Origin: Streptomyces barringtoniae
GTDB lineage: Bacteria > Actinomycetota > Actinomycetes > Streptomycetales > Streptomycetaceae
Direction: 5' to 3'
NCBI RefSeq assembly: GCF_020819595.1
Contig: NZ_JAJHNP010000023.1
Location: 62,001 to 126,000 of the forward strand
DNA: 64,000 nucleotides
Position 1 is the first letter of the stretch; each line of letters begins with the position of its first letter. Of the stretch, positions 50,695 to 59,649 are shown piece after piece. The notes beneath the pieces were generated by a model. The model was not told where the DNA came from, did no database searches, and saw only the letters and a list, made by a program, of their open reading frames with translations. The position numbers were made by a program, and so were the translations under genes.

Positions 50695-50969
50695 CGCTGT
50701 ACATCGACCCGCCCGCCTGGCCTGGACACGGCCGCATGTGGTCGCACGTGGTCAGCGATGTGTCGTACGACGAACTCCACGCGTTCGCCGAGCGGCTGGG
50801 CGTACCGAGACGCGCCTTCGAGCGCGACCACTACGACCTTCCGTCGCACCGGTACGCGGACGCGGTGACCGCCGGGGCGGTGGAGGTCAGCAGCCGCGAA
50901 GTGGTGCGGCTGCTGCGGGAGTCGGGGCTGCGCAGGCCCAAGGGGCTTGTTCAGCGGCGCAGTTCGTAG
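50691..50969 (+). CDS. DUF4031 family protein
   Basis: A 92-aa protein matching the small DUF4031 family: TLYIDPPAWPGHGRMWSHVVSDVSYDELHAFAERLGVPRRAFERDHYDLP. The conserved Asp, Trp-Ser-His and Asp-His-Tyr residues look like an active or metal site, but no reaction is known. GTG start overlaps the previous stop by 3 nt. Its end overlaps the convergent acetyltransferase gene. Confidence 0.82.
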   Translation: MTLYIDPPAWPGHGRMWSHVVSDVSYDELHAFAERLGVPRRAFERDHYDLPSHRYADAVTAGAVEVSSREVVRLLRESGLRRPKGLVQRRSS

Positions 50970-52021
50970 GCCAGCTCGGCGTCGTCCTCACTGCTCACCG
51001 GGACGAACCCGACCCGGGTGACCACCGCCTGCGAGGCGGTGTTGTCCCGGTGGACGGTCGCGAAGAGGGAGCTGACGTCCTCGCGGGCCAGCGCCCAGTC
51101 CGCGAGCGCGCGCAGGGCCTCGGTGGCGTACCCCTGACCCCGGGCGCCCTCGACCAGGTCGTAGCCGATCTCCACCCGGCCGTCGTCGTCCGGTACGCCG
51201 TGGAAGCCGATGCCGCCGATCGCGCGGCCGTCCTCGTGCCGTACGAGCGCGAAGACCCCGAACTCCGGGCGGTGCACGCCCGCCTGGTACGCCTTCACCA
51301 GCATCCCGACGGCGTCCCGGGTGCCCTCGTACGGGCCGCCTTCGAGCCAGGTGAGGCCGCCGTCGCCGCCCAGGCGCAGATCGTGGGCGGCGGCCGGGCG
51401 GAGGCCGGTGAGGGTGAGGCGCTCGGCCGGGACGACGAGGTTGTTCCGCCAGCGCCACTCGGCGACGGGGGCGCGGCCGGGCAGCTCGCCGCGGCCGGTG
51501 GCCCACAGCAGGGTCGGCCAGGGGGCGGGGCCGGGCTGGACGTGCGGGAAGAGGCAGGCCAGGAGGGACTCGGCCAGCTCGGCCGGCGGCTCGTAGGCGA
51601 TCCCGAGAGCCTCGGCCATGTCCCGTGTGTGCAGCAGCACTTCGGCGATGCCCATCGCCGCGAAGCCCTCGGCGTCGGCGCTGCCGAAGGGGTAGGGGTG
51701 GAAGCCGCGGACACCGGGCTCGGCGGTGCGGACGGCGGCGGCGAGCAGGGCGCCGGTCGTCTCGATGACGTGCAGCAGGCCCGCGTTGTCCGTGCCCTCG
51801 TCGAGGGTGAGCTCGAAGGGGACATAGGCGTCCTGTGCGCGTCCGGCCAGGTTGGCGGCGTAGGCGATCAGGTCGTCGGCGACATGGACGGCGGTGGCGT
51901 GGCAGTCCCACTCCAGCCCTTTGGCCCGTACCGCCCGCCAGTCCTGGTCCACCGCCGCGCGCAGTGCCGCCGTGCAGCCCGCCACGGCCTCGGTCACATC
52001 GTCCCCGTTTATCGGTCGCAT
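50951..52021 (-). CDS. DinB-like (mycothiol-dependent type) domain fused to GNAT acetyltransferase
   Basis: A 356-aa two-domain protein. Residues 1-195 resemble the DinB/maleylpyruvate-isomerase-like helical bundle (CHATAVHVADDLIAYAANLAG, then EVLLHTRDMAEALG with the metal His residues). Residues 200-356 are a GNAT acetyltransferase: EIGYDLVEGARGQGYATEALRALADWAL is motif A and VHRDNTASQAVVTRVGF motif B, as in RimJ/L-type enzymes. Joint action on a thiol conjugate is possible but unproven. TAGGGT lies 7 nt before the ATG (leaderless). Confidence 0.8.
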   Translation of the reverse strand: MRPINGDDVTEAVAGCTAALRAAVDQDWRAVRAKGLEWDCHATAVHVADDLIAYAANLAGRAQDAYVPFELTLDEGTDNAGLLHVIETTGALLAAAVRTAEPGVRGFHPYPFGSADAEGFAAMGIAEVLLHTRDMAEALGIAYEPPAELAESLLACLFPHVQPGPAPWPTLLWATGRGELPGRAPVAEWRWRNNLVVPAERLTLTGLRPAAAHDLRLGGDGGLTWLEGGPYEGTRDAVGMLVKAYQAGVHRPEFGVFALVRHEDGRAIGGIGFHGVPDDDGRVEIGYDLVEGARGQGYATEALRALADWALAREDVSSLFATVHRDNTASQAVVTRVGFVPVSSEDDAELAYELRR

Positions 52022-52049
52022 GGGGCGAACCCTAGGCGGCCCGCATCCC

Positions 52050-52694
52050 TCAGGGCGACAGCATTTCCAGCTCGGAGGCGAGGTTGTAGCGGGCGGTTGA
52101 CTCCCAGTGCTCCTGCCCGTAGGGAGTGCGGAACAGCCGGGGCAGGGCGAGGAGTTGGCACAAAACGGCCGAACGGCCCTCCCGGAAGGCGTCGTTCTGC
52201 ACGAAGTGGTACTCCTCGCGCACCTCGGCGGTGTAGACGGCGTACGCCGACGGGGGCGCGGCCAGGATCGCGAGGTCGGCGTCGCACAGCACCTGGCCGT
52301 CGCGGTCGTCGTCGGCCGGGTCGTGCGTGAAGGTGAGCCGGACCAGCCGGGCCACCTCGGCGGTCTTCTCCTGAGAGACCCCGGCCTCGGGGAGCGCGCG
52401 TTCGGCGAGGCGGGCCGAGCGCTCCTCGTTCTCGGACCGCTCCGGCAGGTAGACGGCGTCGTGGAACCAGGCCGCCAGGCGTACGACGTCCGGGTCGGCT
52501 GCGTACTTCTCCAGGACGTCGACGTGGTCGAGGACCGCGGCGAGGTGGGCCACCGTGTGGTAGCGGCGCTGCGGTTCCTGCCAGCGGACGAGCAGGTTGT
52601 CGGCGTACGGCGCGGGGTCGGGTCCGCCGCCCGGGGCTCGGGCTGCTTCCAGCGTACGGGCGAAACGGAGGCGCAGGGCGTCGAGGTCGGCCAT
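52050..52694 (-). CDS. HD-superfamily metal-dependent phosphohydrolase-like protein
   Basis: A 214-aa helical protein. YHTVAHLAAVLDHVD and LAAWFHDAVYLPERSENEERSARLAERAL carry the His and His-Asp ligands of the HD fold. LTFTHDPADDDRDGQVLCDADLAILAA supplies the later His and Asp. Family members of about 200 aa are known only as predicted phosphohydrolases. ATG 52694 follows GGGAG closely. It is divergent from the next gene, from which it is separated by 47 nt. Confidence 0.8.
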   Translation of the reverse strand: MADLDALRLRFARTLEAARAPGGGPDPAPYADNLLVRWQEPQRRYHTVAHLAAVLDHVDVLEKYAADPDVVRLAAWFHDAVYLPERSENEERSARLAERALPEAGVSQEKTAEVARLVRLTFTHDPADDDRDGQVLCDADLAILAAPPSAYAVYTAEVREEYHFVQNDAFREGRSAVLCQLLALPRLFRTPYGQEHWESTARYNLASELEMLSP

Positions 52695-52741
52695 GCCGTC
52701 ATTCTCCCGCCGGGCGGCCCGATGCACCTAGCGTGGCGCCC

Positions 52742-53410
52742 ATGACTGACGTACAGGAAGTACGGGATCCCGAACTCCCCGGCCGGCTGCTCACTCTGGA
52801 GCGGGACGCCCTGATACCGCTGCTGCGGTCGCGGCCGGACGCGGACTTCGCGCTGCCGACCGCCGCGTGTCCGGGGTGGTCGGTGCGGGATGTGCTGGCG
52901 CACTGCTCGGCCGCGTTGCTGCGGGTGGTGGAGGGCCGGTTCGAGAAGGGCGTGTTCTCGCCCGAGTCCAACGACCGGGACATCGCCGAGCGGGCCGCGT
53001 GGCCGAACGCGCGGGTCGTGGACGAGCTGGAGCGCGGGATGACCGAGGCGGGGCCGGTGATCGCGAGGGCGGGCGGGGTGCTCGACATGATCGCGCTGGG
53101 CGAGTGGGTGCACGCCGGTGACGTGCGCGAGGTCTTCGATGCGCCGGGGGCGTACGCGGGGGCCGGGCTGCCGGACGCGCTGACGCTGCTCGTCCGGATC
53201 ACCCGGGAGAAGGCGCACCTGCCCCTGCACGCCGACCTCGACGACATGGACGAGCCGCTGCGGCTCGGCGCGGCGGTGGCGGCGGGCCCGCCCGCGCGCT
53301 ACATCGGCGGCGCGGCCACCCTCGTACGGCTGTACGCGGGGCGGCCGGTGAACGCAGGCGGATACGAGCTGGCCGGCGCGCGGGAGGGGGAACTCAACAT
53401 CTTCGGGTGA
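52742..53410 (+). CDS. Maleylpyruvate isomerase-type mycothiol-dependent (DinB) protein
   Basis: A 222-aa helical-bundle enzyme of the actinobacterial family that uses mycothiol as cofactor. FALPTAACPGWSVRDVLAHCSAALLRVVEG is the N-terminal metal/His region; EWVHAGDVREVFDAPGAYAG has the central His-Asp; the C-terminal ELAGAREGELNIFG end is typical. The specific substrate is unknown. TAGCGT lies 7 nt before the ATG, implying a leaderless mRNA. Confidence 0.82.
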   Translation: MTDVQEVRDPELPGRLLTLERDALIPLLRSRPDADFALPTAACPGWSVRDVLAHCSAALLRVVEGRFEKGVFSPESNDRDIAERAAWPNARVVDELERGMTEAGPVIARAGGVLDMIALGEWVHAGDVREVFDAPGAYAGAGLPDALTLLVRITREKAHLPLHADLDDMDEPLRLGAAVAAGPPARYIGGAATLVRLYAGRPVNAGGYELAGAREGELNIFG

Positions 53411-53482
53411 AGGGCGCCCCCGCACAGGCGTAGTCTTGGAATTGGACTAGACCTGTAGCGACCGTCGGACGAATGGGGTGCC

Positions 53483-54175
53483 ATGAGCAAGCGTGCAGTC
53501 CTGGAGGTGATCGCGCTCGACGTCGAGGACGCGGTCGCCGCCCAGGCCGGAGGCGCGGACCGCCTGGAGCTGGTCACCGACATGGCGGCCGACGGGCTCA
53601 GCCCGGCGCCCGCCACCGTCGCCGGGATCCGGGCCGCCGTCGACATCGACCTGCGCGTGATGCTCCGTCTCGCGGACGGGTTCGCGGCCGGAGACGTGGA
53701 CCGCCTGGTCCGGGTGGCCGGTGACCTGCGCGGGGCCGGCGCCGACCAGTTCGTCCTCGGCTTCCTCGGCGTGGACGGCGCGGTCGACCTGGCCGCCGTC
53801 GAGCGGGTGGCCGGCCTGCTGGACGGCTGCGCGTGGACGTTCCACCGGGCGATCGACCGCGCCGCCGACCGCGACGCCCTGCGCAAGCAGCTCGCCGACC
53901 TGCCGGGCCTCGACACCTACCTCACCGCGGGCGCCGCCGAAGGGGTGGACGCGGGACTGCCGACGCTGGAGGCCGAGGCGGGCCGGCGGGGAGAGCCCGG
54001 GTACGGCCAGACGCTCCTGGTCGGCGGCGGCCTGCGGCTGGACCACGTGCCGCGGCTGCGGGCCGCCGGCATCGACGCCTTCCACATCGGCGGGGCGGCC
54101 CGGCCCTCCGGGTGGGAGGGGCCGGTTTCCGCGGGAGCCGTGCGGGAGTGGCGCAGGGTGCTGGACGGGGAGTAG
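53483..54175 (+). CDS. cutC: CutC family protein
   Basis: A 230-aa TIM-barrel protein. LEVIALDVEDAVAAQAGGADRLELVTDMAADGLSPA is the family N terminus; VMLRLADGF, FVLGFLGVDGAVD, WTFHRAIDRA and TLLVGGGLR are further conserved strands. The family was first linked to copper tolerance, but direct evidence is weak, and the true reaction is unknown. GGGGTG lies before the ATG. Next to it is a membrane protein gene on the other strand. Confidence 0.88.
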   Translation: MSKRAVLEVIALDVEDAVAAQAGGADRLELVTDMAADGLSPAPATVAGIRAAVDIDLRVMLRLADGFAAGDVDRLVRVAGDLRGAGADQFVLGFLGVDGAVDLAAVERVAGLLDGCAWTFHRAIDRAADRDALRKQLADLPGLDTYLTAGAAEGVDAGLPTLEAEAGRRGEPGYGQTLLVGGGLRLDHVPRLRAAGIDAFHIGGAARPSGWEGPVSAGAVREWRRVLDGE

Positions 54176-54196
54176 GACGGCCCCCGTCCGGCGTCG

Positions 54197-54886
54197 TCAC
54201 GCGGTCGCGAGCACGACGAGGACGAAGAGGAACACCAGGCAGAAGCCGGTGAGCGGGACCAGGCCGATCATTCCGGCCGGGCGCCGCAGGACCGGGCGGC
54301 CCGGGTCCAGGCCGGGGCCGAAGGCGGCCGTCGGCGCGGGGAGCTTCCGGATCCTGGCCAGGGTGAAGAGGTTGATCAGCAGCGTGATGGGCGTGATGAT
54401 CATCGACATCGGACCCCACCAGCCCTGCGCCATCGTGTCCGACTGCATCTTCCGGAAGACGGCGAGCGCGCAGGTCTGGCAGAAGGTGCCCTTCCGCCAC
54501 AGGTTCCGCATCACGATCAGCATGCCCTGATGGCCGCGGACCGTCACCCGCGCGGCGGGCGCGGCTCCGCACACCTCGCACCCGGGGCCCGAGGGCGAGG
54601 GGGCGGCGGACGGGTGGGCGCCGGGGGCCTGCTGGTACGGAGCGGCCTGGCCGTAGTCGGCGGGCGCCGGCTGGGGCGGGTACGGCGCCGGAGCCTGCTG
54701 GTACGGACCGGGTGCCGGCTGCTGGTACGCCCCGGGCGCCTGTGCGTACGGTCCAGGTGCCTGCTGCTGGTATGCCCCGGGCGCCTGCTGGTACGGCCCA
54801 GGTGCCTGCTGGTACGGACCCGGCTGCTGCGCGTACGGCCCTGGAGCCTGCGGGTAGCCGGGGTGCGGGGACGGCGGTGTGCTCAA
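54197..54886 (-). CDS. Membrane protein with long Pro/Gln/Gly/Tyr-rich repeats
   Basis: A 229-aa protein. Residues 1-105 are about ten imperfect repeats of AP-GPYQQ, a low-complexity cytoplasmic tail. A CEVCG...CQTC pair with basic spacing at about 108-145 may bind zinc. Two membrane segments follow (MSMIITPITLLINLFTLA and MIGLVPLTGFCLVFLFVLVV). The best start is TTG at 54886, with GAAAGG 6 nt upstream; a GTG at 54922 lacks a signal. No function is known. Confidence 0.7.
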   Translation of the reverse strand: MSTPPSPHPGYPQAPGPYAQQPGPYQQAPGPYQQAPGAYQQQAPGPYAQAPGAYQQPAPGPYQQAPAPYPPQPAPADYGQAAPYQQAPGAHPSAAPSPSGPGCEVCGAAPAARVTVRGHQGMLIVMRNLWRKGTFCQTCALAVFRKMQSDTMAQGWWGPMSMIITPITLLINLFTLARIRKLPAPTAAFGPGLDPGRPVLRRPAGMIGLVPLTGFCLVFLFVLVVLATA

Positions 54887-54942
54887 CGGAGGCCTTTCCA
54901 CGGGGACATGCCGGGACGGCACGACACCCTAGCCGCGTGCCC

Positions 54943-57006
54943 TCAGGCCAACTGAGCCGGTACCGGTGCCGCGTGGGTCACGATCAGTCCGGACACCGCA
55001 CGCGTGAGCGCCACGTACAGCCGCCGCAGCCCCGTGCGCTCGTCCGGCTCGCCGTCCACCACCGCCTGCGGCTCGTCCAGGACCACGTAGTCGTACTCCA
55101 GACCCTTGGCGAGGGACGCCGGGACGAGGGTGAGGCGGGTCTCCTGGGTGGTTTCCTCGCCGGGGGCCAGGCAGGTGATCCCCGCCGCCGTCAGGGCCTC
55201 GGCGAGCGCCGGGATGCGGGCGTCGGCGGCGATCAGGCCGGTCGAGCCCTCGTTGCGCAGCAACTCCTCGCAGGCGGCGACGACGTCGGACGTGTCCGCG
55301 ATCGCACGGACCTCGAAGAAGCCGGGGTTCTCACGGACGGAGGCCACCGGGGTGAGGCCGGGGGCGATGTGCGGCAGGAGGCGGGAGGCGTAGGTGATGA
55401 CGTCGGTGGGGACGCGGAAACCGGCCGTCAGCTCCTCGACGACCCCGTCCCGCTTGCCGAGATGGGCCAGCGCCTCGTCCCAGCCGCGGGTCGCCCAGGG
55501 AGTGGTGCCCTGCGCCAGGTCGCCCAGCACCGTCGCGCTGCCCGTGGTGCAGCGGCGGCCGACGGCCCGGTACTGCATGGGGGACAGGTCCTGGGCCTCG
55601 TCCAGGACGACGTGGCCCAGCGAGTGCGTGCGCTGGATCAGATCGGCCGCCTCGTCGATCAGTACCGCGTCCGCCGCCGACCACCTGGCCGACTTCACAC
55701 TGCGCACCGGCTTGGCCCACAGGATCGTCTTCTGCTCGTCCTCGTCCAGGACCCCGGCGGCGTGCTCGGCGAGGAAGTCCGCGTCCGTCAGCAGGCGCAG
55801 GACGAGTTTCGCCGGGTCCACGGCCGGCCAGATCTCCTTCACGGCCGCCTTCACCGCGCCGTTGCGGGCGACCGCGTCCTGCACCCGGTCGTCCGGAGCC
55901 TCGCCCGAGCGCTCCATCTGGACCAGCACCGCGTGCGCGATCCGCTGCGGCAGTGCCTCGCGGGCGGCGCCGTAACGGATGTCCCGCTCCAGCAACTCCC
56001 GGGCGAGCTCCTCCAGTTCGTACGCGGGGACCCGCCAGCGCCGGGAGCCGCGCACCACCACGACCGCCTCCGTCGGCATGGTCACGTGGGAGTACAGGGC
56101 CCGCCGCAGCACCTCGGCCATCCGGGCGTCGCCCTTGATCACGGCGGCGGCCGCGTCGTCGGTGCCGCGCACCTCCACATGCGCGACCAGGTCGTCCACG
56201 GTGGCCTGCTGCACCGCCAACTCGCCCAGCGCAGGCAGGACTTGTTCGATGTAGTGCAGGAAGGACCGGTTCGGCCCGATGACCAGGGTGCCGGTGCGGG
56301 CGAGCCGTTCCCGGTGGGCGTAGAGGAGGTAGGCGACCCGGTGCAGGCCGACGGCGGTCTTTCCGGTGCCGGGGCCGCCCTGGACGCAGACCGTGCCGGA
56401 CAGACCGGAGCGGACGATCTCGTCCTGCTCGGGCTGGATGGTGGCGACGATGTCCCGCATGGGGCCGACGCGCGGCCGCTCGATCTCCTGCTGGAGCAGC
56501 TTGCTGGTGGCCGCCGCCTCGGCCGGGTCGGAGAGGTGCTCGTCCTCGTACGCGGTCAGGTCGCCGCCGGTGTAGCCGAAGCGGCGGCGCAGCCCGACGT
56601 CCATCGTGTCCTTCTTGGAGGCCCGGTAGAACGGCTGCGAGACCGGGGCGCGCCAGTCGATGACCATGGGGTCGCCGTCGGCGTCGTGGACATGCCGCCG
56701 CCCGATGTAGAAACGCTCGCCCTCCGCTCCTTCTGCCCGGTCCGCGCCGGGTGCGTGCAGGTAGTCCAGCCTGCCGAAGAACAGCGGGGTGTCGCTGAGG
56801 TCGGCCAGTGCCCTGATCCGCTCGTCGATCTGGCGGGACAGCACTTCGGCGTTGACCCAGTTCGCGGTGACGTCCCGGATGTCCAGCGACTCCACGTCCT
56901 CGCGCATGGCGCGCAGCGCGGCGCGGGAGGAGGCGAGGTGGGAGCGTTCTCGGGCCAGGGGGTCGGCGTGGCGTTCGTCGAGCGGTTCGTGGGCGGGCGC
57001 GGACAA
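54943..57006 (-). CDS. helR: HelR-like RNA polymerase recycling ATPase (UvrD/HelD superfamily)
   Basis: A 687-aa ATPase that displaces RNA polymerase from DNA. A long N-terminal coiled arm (residues 1-80) precedes LFFGRLDYLHAPGADRAEG, FYIGRRHVHDADGDPMVIDWRAPVSQPFYRASKKD, and the Walker A VCVQGGPGTGKTAVGLHR. Walker B is HVVLDEAQDLSPMQYR; AGFRVPTDVITYA and LTRAVSGLIVTH are helicase motifs IV-VI. The DYLHA and RxPVSQPFY strings and the length match HelD/HelR more than UvrD. Some HelR proteins give rifamycin resistance, but no rifamycin-associated palindrome is seen upstream. It lies directly downstream of the lasso transporter. Confidence 0.75.
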   Translation of the reverse strand: MSAPAHEPLDERHADPLARERSHLASSRAALRAMREDVESLDIRDVTANWVNAEVLSRQIDERIRALADLSDTPLFFGRLDYLHAPGADRAEGAEGERFYIGRRHVHDADGDPMVIDWRAPVSQPFYRASKKDTMDVGLRRRFGYTGGDLTAYEDEHLSDPAEAAATSKLLQQEIERPRVGPMRDIVATIQPEQDEIVRSGLSGTVCVQGGPGTGKTAVGLHRVAYLLYAHRERLARTGTLVIGPNRSFLHYIEQVLPALGELAVQQATVDDLVAHVEVRGTDDAAAAVIKGDARMAEVLRRALYSHVTMPTEAVVVVRGSRRWRVPAYELEELARELLERDIRYGAAREALPQRIAHAVLVQMERSGEAPDDRVQDAVARNGAVKAAVKEIWPAVDPAKLVLRLLTDADFLAEHAAGVLDEDEQKTILWAKPVRSVKSARWSAADAVLIDEAADLIQRTHSLGHVVLDEAQDLSPMQYRAVGRRCTTGSATVLGDLAQGTTPWATRGWDEALAHLGKRDGVVEELTAGFRVPTDVITYASRLLPHIAPGLTPVASVRENPGFFEVRAIADTSDVVAACEELLRNEGSTGLIAADARIPALAEALTAAGITCLAPGEETTQETRLTLVPASLAKGLEYDYVVLDEPQAVVDGEPDERTGLRRLYVALTRAVSGLIVTHAAPVPAQLA

Positions 57007-57119
57007 GGGGGTGCCTCCGGATCTGCTCTTGGCATGACAGGGGGCCGTCCGGTTTCCGTCCGGGCGGCGGCTCTCCGCGAGGGGGAGGCGGGCAAGAGCG
57101 GAGATTCTAAGGGAACCAC

Positions 57120-58943
57120 TCAGGGACGGGCCAGCGAATTGTTCGCGGACGCAGGCGCCGGGCGGACCGCCTGCGCCGTCGCCAGCCGCCGGTACACCGA
57201 ACTGGCGGTGAGCAGCTCCTCATGACGACCGCACGCGGTGACCCGGCCCTGCTCCAGGACGACGATCCGGTCCGCGTGCTGAACGGTGGAGAGCCGGTGC
57301 GCGATGACGAGGACCGCGCACTCCTCGGTGATGTCCTTCAGGGCCGCGGTGAGCGCGGCCTCGTTGAGGGCGTCGAGGTGGGAGGTGGGTTCGTCCAGGA
57401 GCAGCAGCGCCGGGCGGGTGAGCAGGGCACGGGCCAGGGCGACGCGCTGGCGCTCGCCGCCCGACAGAGTGGCGCCGTGTTCCCCGACGGTGCCGTGCAG
57501 GCCGCCGGGCAGCCGCTCGGCCACCTCCTCGAGGCGGGCCAGCCTCAGGGCCCGGCGCACCTCGTCCTCCGTGGCGTCCGGGCGGCCGTAGACGATGTTG
57601 TCGTGGAGCGTGCCGCGCACGACATGGCTGCTCTGGTCCACGATCGCGAGCCCGGCCCGGCCGGCGTCGCGGGAGAGCTCCGCGGCGGGGCGCCCGTGGA
57701 AGCGGAGCCGGCCCGCGTCGGGTTCGTAGAACCGGGCGGCCAGCGCGAACACGGTGCTTTTGCCCGCCCCGGACAGTCCGACGAGGGCGACCTGCCGGCG
57801 CTGCGGCACGGTGAAGGAGACCCCGCGCAGCACCGGCCGCCCCGGCCGGTAGGCGAAGTGGACGTCCTCCAGTTCGAGGGCCGGTGGTCCGAGGGCCGGT
57901 CCGTGCGCGGGTGGCAGCGGCGCGGGCGCCGCGGGGCCGGTGGGCTCGACGGGCAGCTTCAGGGTCTGCTCGATGCGCAGGTGGGCGCCCATGCCCCGCT
58001 GGATCAGGCCGGCCGCGCGGAACACCGAGGACAGCGGGACGACGAGGTAGGAGGCGTACAGCAGGAACGCGACCAGGTCGCCCAGGGAGTGACCGTGGCC
58101 GTGGGCGCGCAGGCCTCCGACGACGAGGACCAGCAGGAAGGAGCCCTGGACGGCGAGTTCGACGGCCGAGCTCATGACCGCGGCGTACTTCGCGGCGCGC
58201 ACTCCGGCGGCGCAGGCCTCGTCGACGCGGGCGCCGATGCGGGCCGCCTCACGCTGCTCGGCGCGGTACACACGGACCATGGCGAGCGCACCCAGGGCGC
58301 GTTCGAGGTCGGCGGCGACGGCGCCGACGGACGACTGCAGGCGCTCCGAAGCGGTGCGGATGCCCCGCAGCAGCAGGGCGACCACGGCCGCCGCAGTCGC
58401 CACGGTCGCCGTGACGAGCACCAGCAGCAGCGGGTCGAGCCAGGCCATCAGGGCCAGCGCGCCGACGGAGACCACCGCCCCGGTGACCAGGTCGACCAGC
58501 GCCTGGGCGACCACCTCGCGCAGCAGGGTGGTGTCGGCGGTCACCCGCGCGATCAGGTCGCCGCCGCGCTGCCGGTCGTACTCCCGCATCTCCAGCCGCA
58601 GCAGTCGCCCCACCAGGGTGTGGCGCAGTTGTCGTACGACGCCTTCGCCGGTCCGCTCCAGCAGGAAACGGCCGGCGGCGCCGGTGCCGGCCTCGGCGGC
58701 GAACAGGGCCGTGAGCAGCAGCAGCGGCGGCCAGAGGGGCTGCTGCCCGCTGCTGGCGTCCACCACCCGTTTGGCCAGCAACGGCTGGGCGAGCCCCAGC
58801 GCGGACGCCACCAGGGTCAGCGTGGTGGCCAGGGCTATCGCACCGCGGTGGCGGGCGGTGAGCCGGCACACGGCGAGGATCGCGGCCCGCGTGGACCGGT
58901 CGGTGTCGTCCTCGCCGCGGGCCTCCTGCTCACCGGCCGTCAT
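57120..58943 (-). CDS. Lasso-peptide ABC exporter (protein D)
   Basis: A 607-aa fused ABC half-transporter exporting the mature lasso peptide. Six membrane segments occupy residues 30-320; the ATPase follows with Walker A VGLSGAGKST, signature TLSGGERQRVALARALLT and Walker B LLLDEPTSHLD. No peptidase-C39 domain is present, as usual for lasso D proteins. Its start overlaps the B2 stop by 4 nt. Last gene of the lasso cluster. Confidence 0.9.
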   Translation of the reverse strand: MTAGEQEARGEDDTDRSTRAAILAVCRLTARHRGAIALATTLTLVASALGLAQPLLAKRVVDASSGQQPLWPPLLLLTALFAAEAGTGAAGRFLLERTGEGVVRQLRHTLVGRLLRLEMREYDRQRGGDLIARVTADTTLLREVVAQALVDLVTGAVVSVGALALMAWLDPLLLVLVTATVATAAAVVALLLRGIRTASERLQSSVGAVAADLERALGALAMVRVYRAEQREAARIGARVDEACAAGVRAAKYAAVMSSAVELAVQGSFLLVLVVGGLRAHGHGHSLGDLVAFLLYASYLVVPLSSVFRAAGLIQRGMGAHLRIEQTLKLPVEPTGPAAPAPLPPAHGPALGPPALELEDVHFAYRPGRPVLRGVSFTVPQRRQVALVGLSGAGKSTVFALAARFYEPDAGRLRFHGRPAAELSRDAGRAGLAIVDQSSHVVRGTLHDNIVYGRPDATEDEVRRALRLARLEEVAERLPGGLHGTVGEHGATLSGGERQRVALARALLTRPALLLLDEPTSHLDALNEAALTAALKDITEECAVLVIAHRLSTVQHADRIVVLEQGRVTACGRHEELLTASSVYRRLATAQAVRPAPASANNSLARP

Positions 58944-59365
58944 CGCCGTACCGGCCCGACGGCCATCAGACGGGCGAAGTAGCCGTCGGGCGCGCCCTCG
59001 CCGACCGGCAGGCCCTCCGCCTCGATCCAGGCGTGCGCGGTGAACGGCGGTACGACGCGGACGCCCGTGCACCAGGTCGGCCAGGTGCCGCCGAGACGGC
59101 ACAGGAGGGCGGCCCCGAGGGAGCGGGGCAGGCAGCCCTTGGGCCCGGCGCAGCGCAGGCTCACCGCGCACACGGCGTCGCGGGCGCGCAGGGCCTGGGC
59201 CGCGGTCGCGGGGGCGGCGCCGCGGCGCAGCAGGCCGAGGGCGGCGCGGATGTGACGGGGTGGCAGCAGGGAGAGGACGACGGCCGGCAGGAGGACCGTG
59301 CGGGCGGCGAGGCGGCGGCCGAGGGGAACCCCGTACGGCCGCTCCAGGGCACTGGGCGTGCTCAT
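58940..59365 (-). CDS. Lasso-peptide leader peptidase B2 (transglutaminase-like)
   Basis: A 141-aa cysteine protease that removes the leader. The nucleophile is Cys78 in KGCLPRSLG, the base His111 in FTAHAWIEAEG. An N-terminal hydrophobic stretch could tie it to the membrane. It is the separate B2 of a split B protein; B1 precedes it, overlapping by 4 nt. Family motifs are complete. Confidence 0.92.
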   Translation of the reverse strand: MSTPSALERPYGVPLGRRLAARTVLLPAVVLSLLPPRHIRAALGLLRRGAAPATAAQALRARDAVCAVSLRCAGPKGCLPRSLGAALLCRLGGTWPTWCTGVRVVPPFTAHAWIEAEGLPVGEGAPDGYFARLMAVGPVRR

Positions 59366-59616
59366 TCGGCCAGCCCGCCGGCGCGCAGCTGCTCCACCAG
59401 GGCGTCGACGTCGGCCCGTGCGCGGCCGGGGTCGACGTCGAACGCCTCCGCGACCGCCGCCGTCGCGGCCGCCTCGTCACCGCCCGCCATGAGCGTGTCG
59501 ACCACCAGGGTCGCGGTGGGGTTCAGCTCCCAGTACTCGCCGGAGCGCTGGTCGAGGAGGACGGTGCCGTAGTCGGTCTTCGCGGTGCAGATCTCGGCAC
59601 CGAACCGCAATGCCAT
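59362..59616 (-). CDS. Lasso-peptide precursor recognition protein B1 (PqqD-like)
   Basis: An 84-aa RiPP recognition element that holds the leader peptide and presents it to B2 and C. TVLLDQRSGEYWELNPTATLVVDTLMAGG is the winged-helix strand-turn of PqqD/RRE proteins, followed by a helix rich in Ala/Asp. ATG at 59616 lies 33 nt after the cyclase stop with GAAGGAGAG upstream. The stop overlaps B2. Confidence 0.92.
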   Translation of the reverse strand: MALRFGAEICTAKTDYGTVLLDQRSGEYWELNPTATLVVDTLMAGGDEAAATAAVAEAFDVDPGRARADVDALVEQLRAGGLAE

Positions 59617-59649
59617 GACGGCTCTCCTTCGTGGGTTTCGTCGGTCGGG

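Noticed and set aside
57007-57119. Rifamycin-associated element upstream of helR
   Set aside because: I looked for a GGGGCTT-type palindrome in this 113-bp gap and saw none, so rifamycin induction is not claimed.
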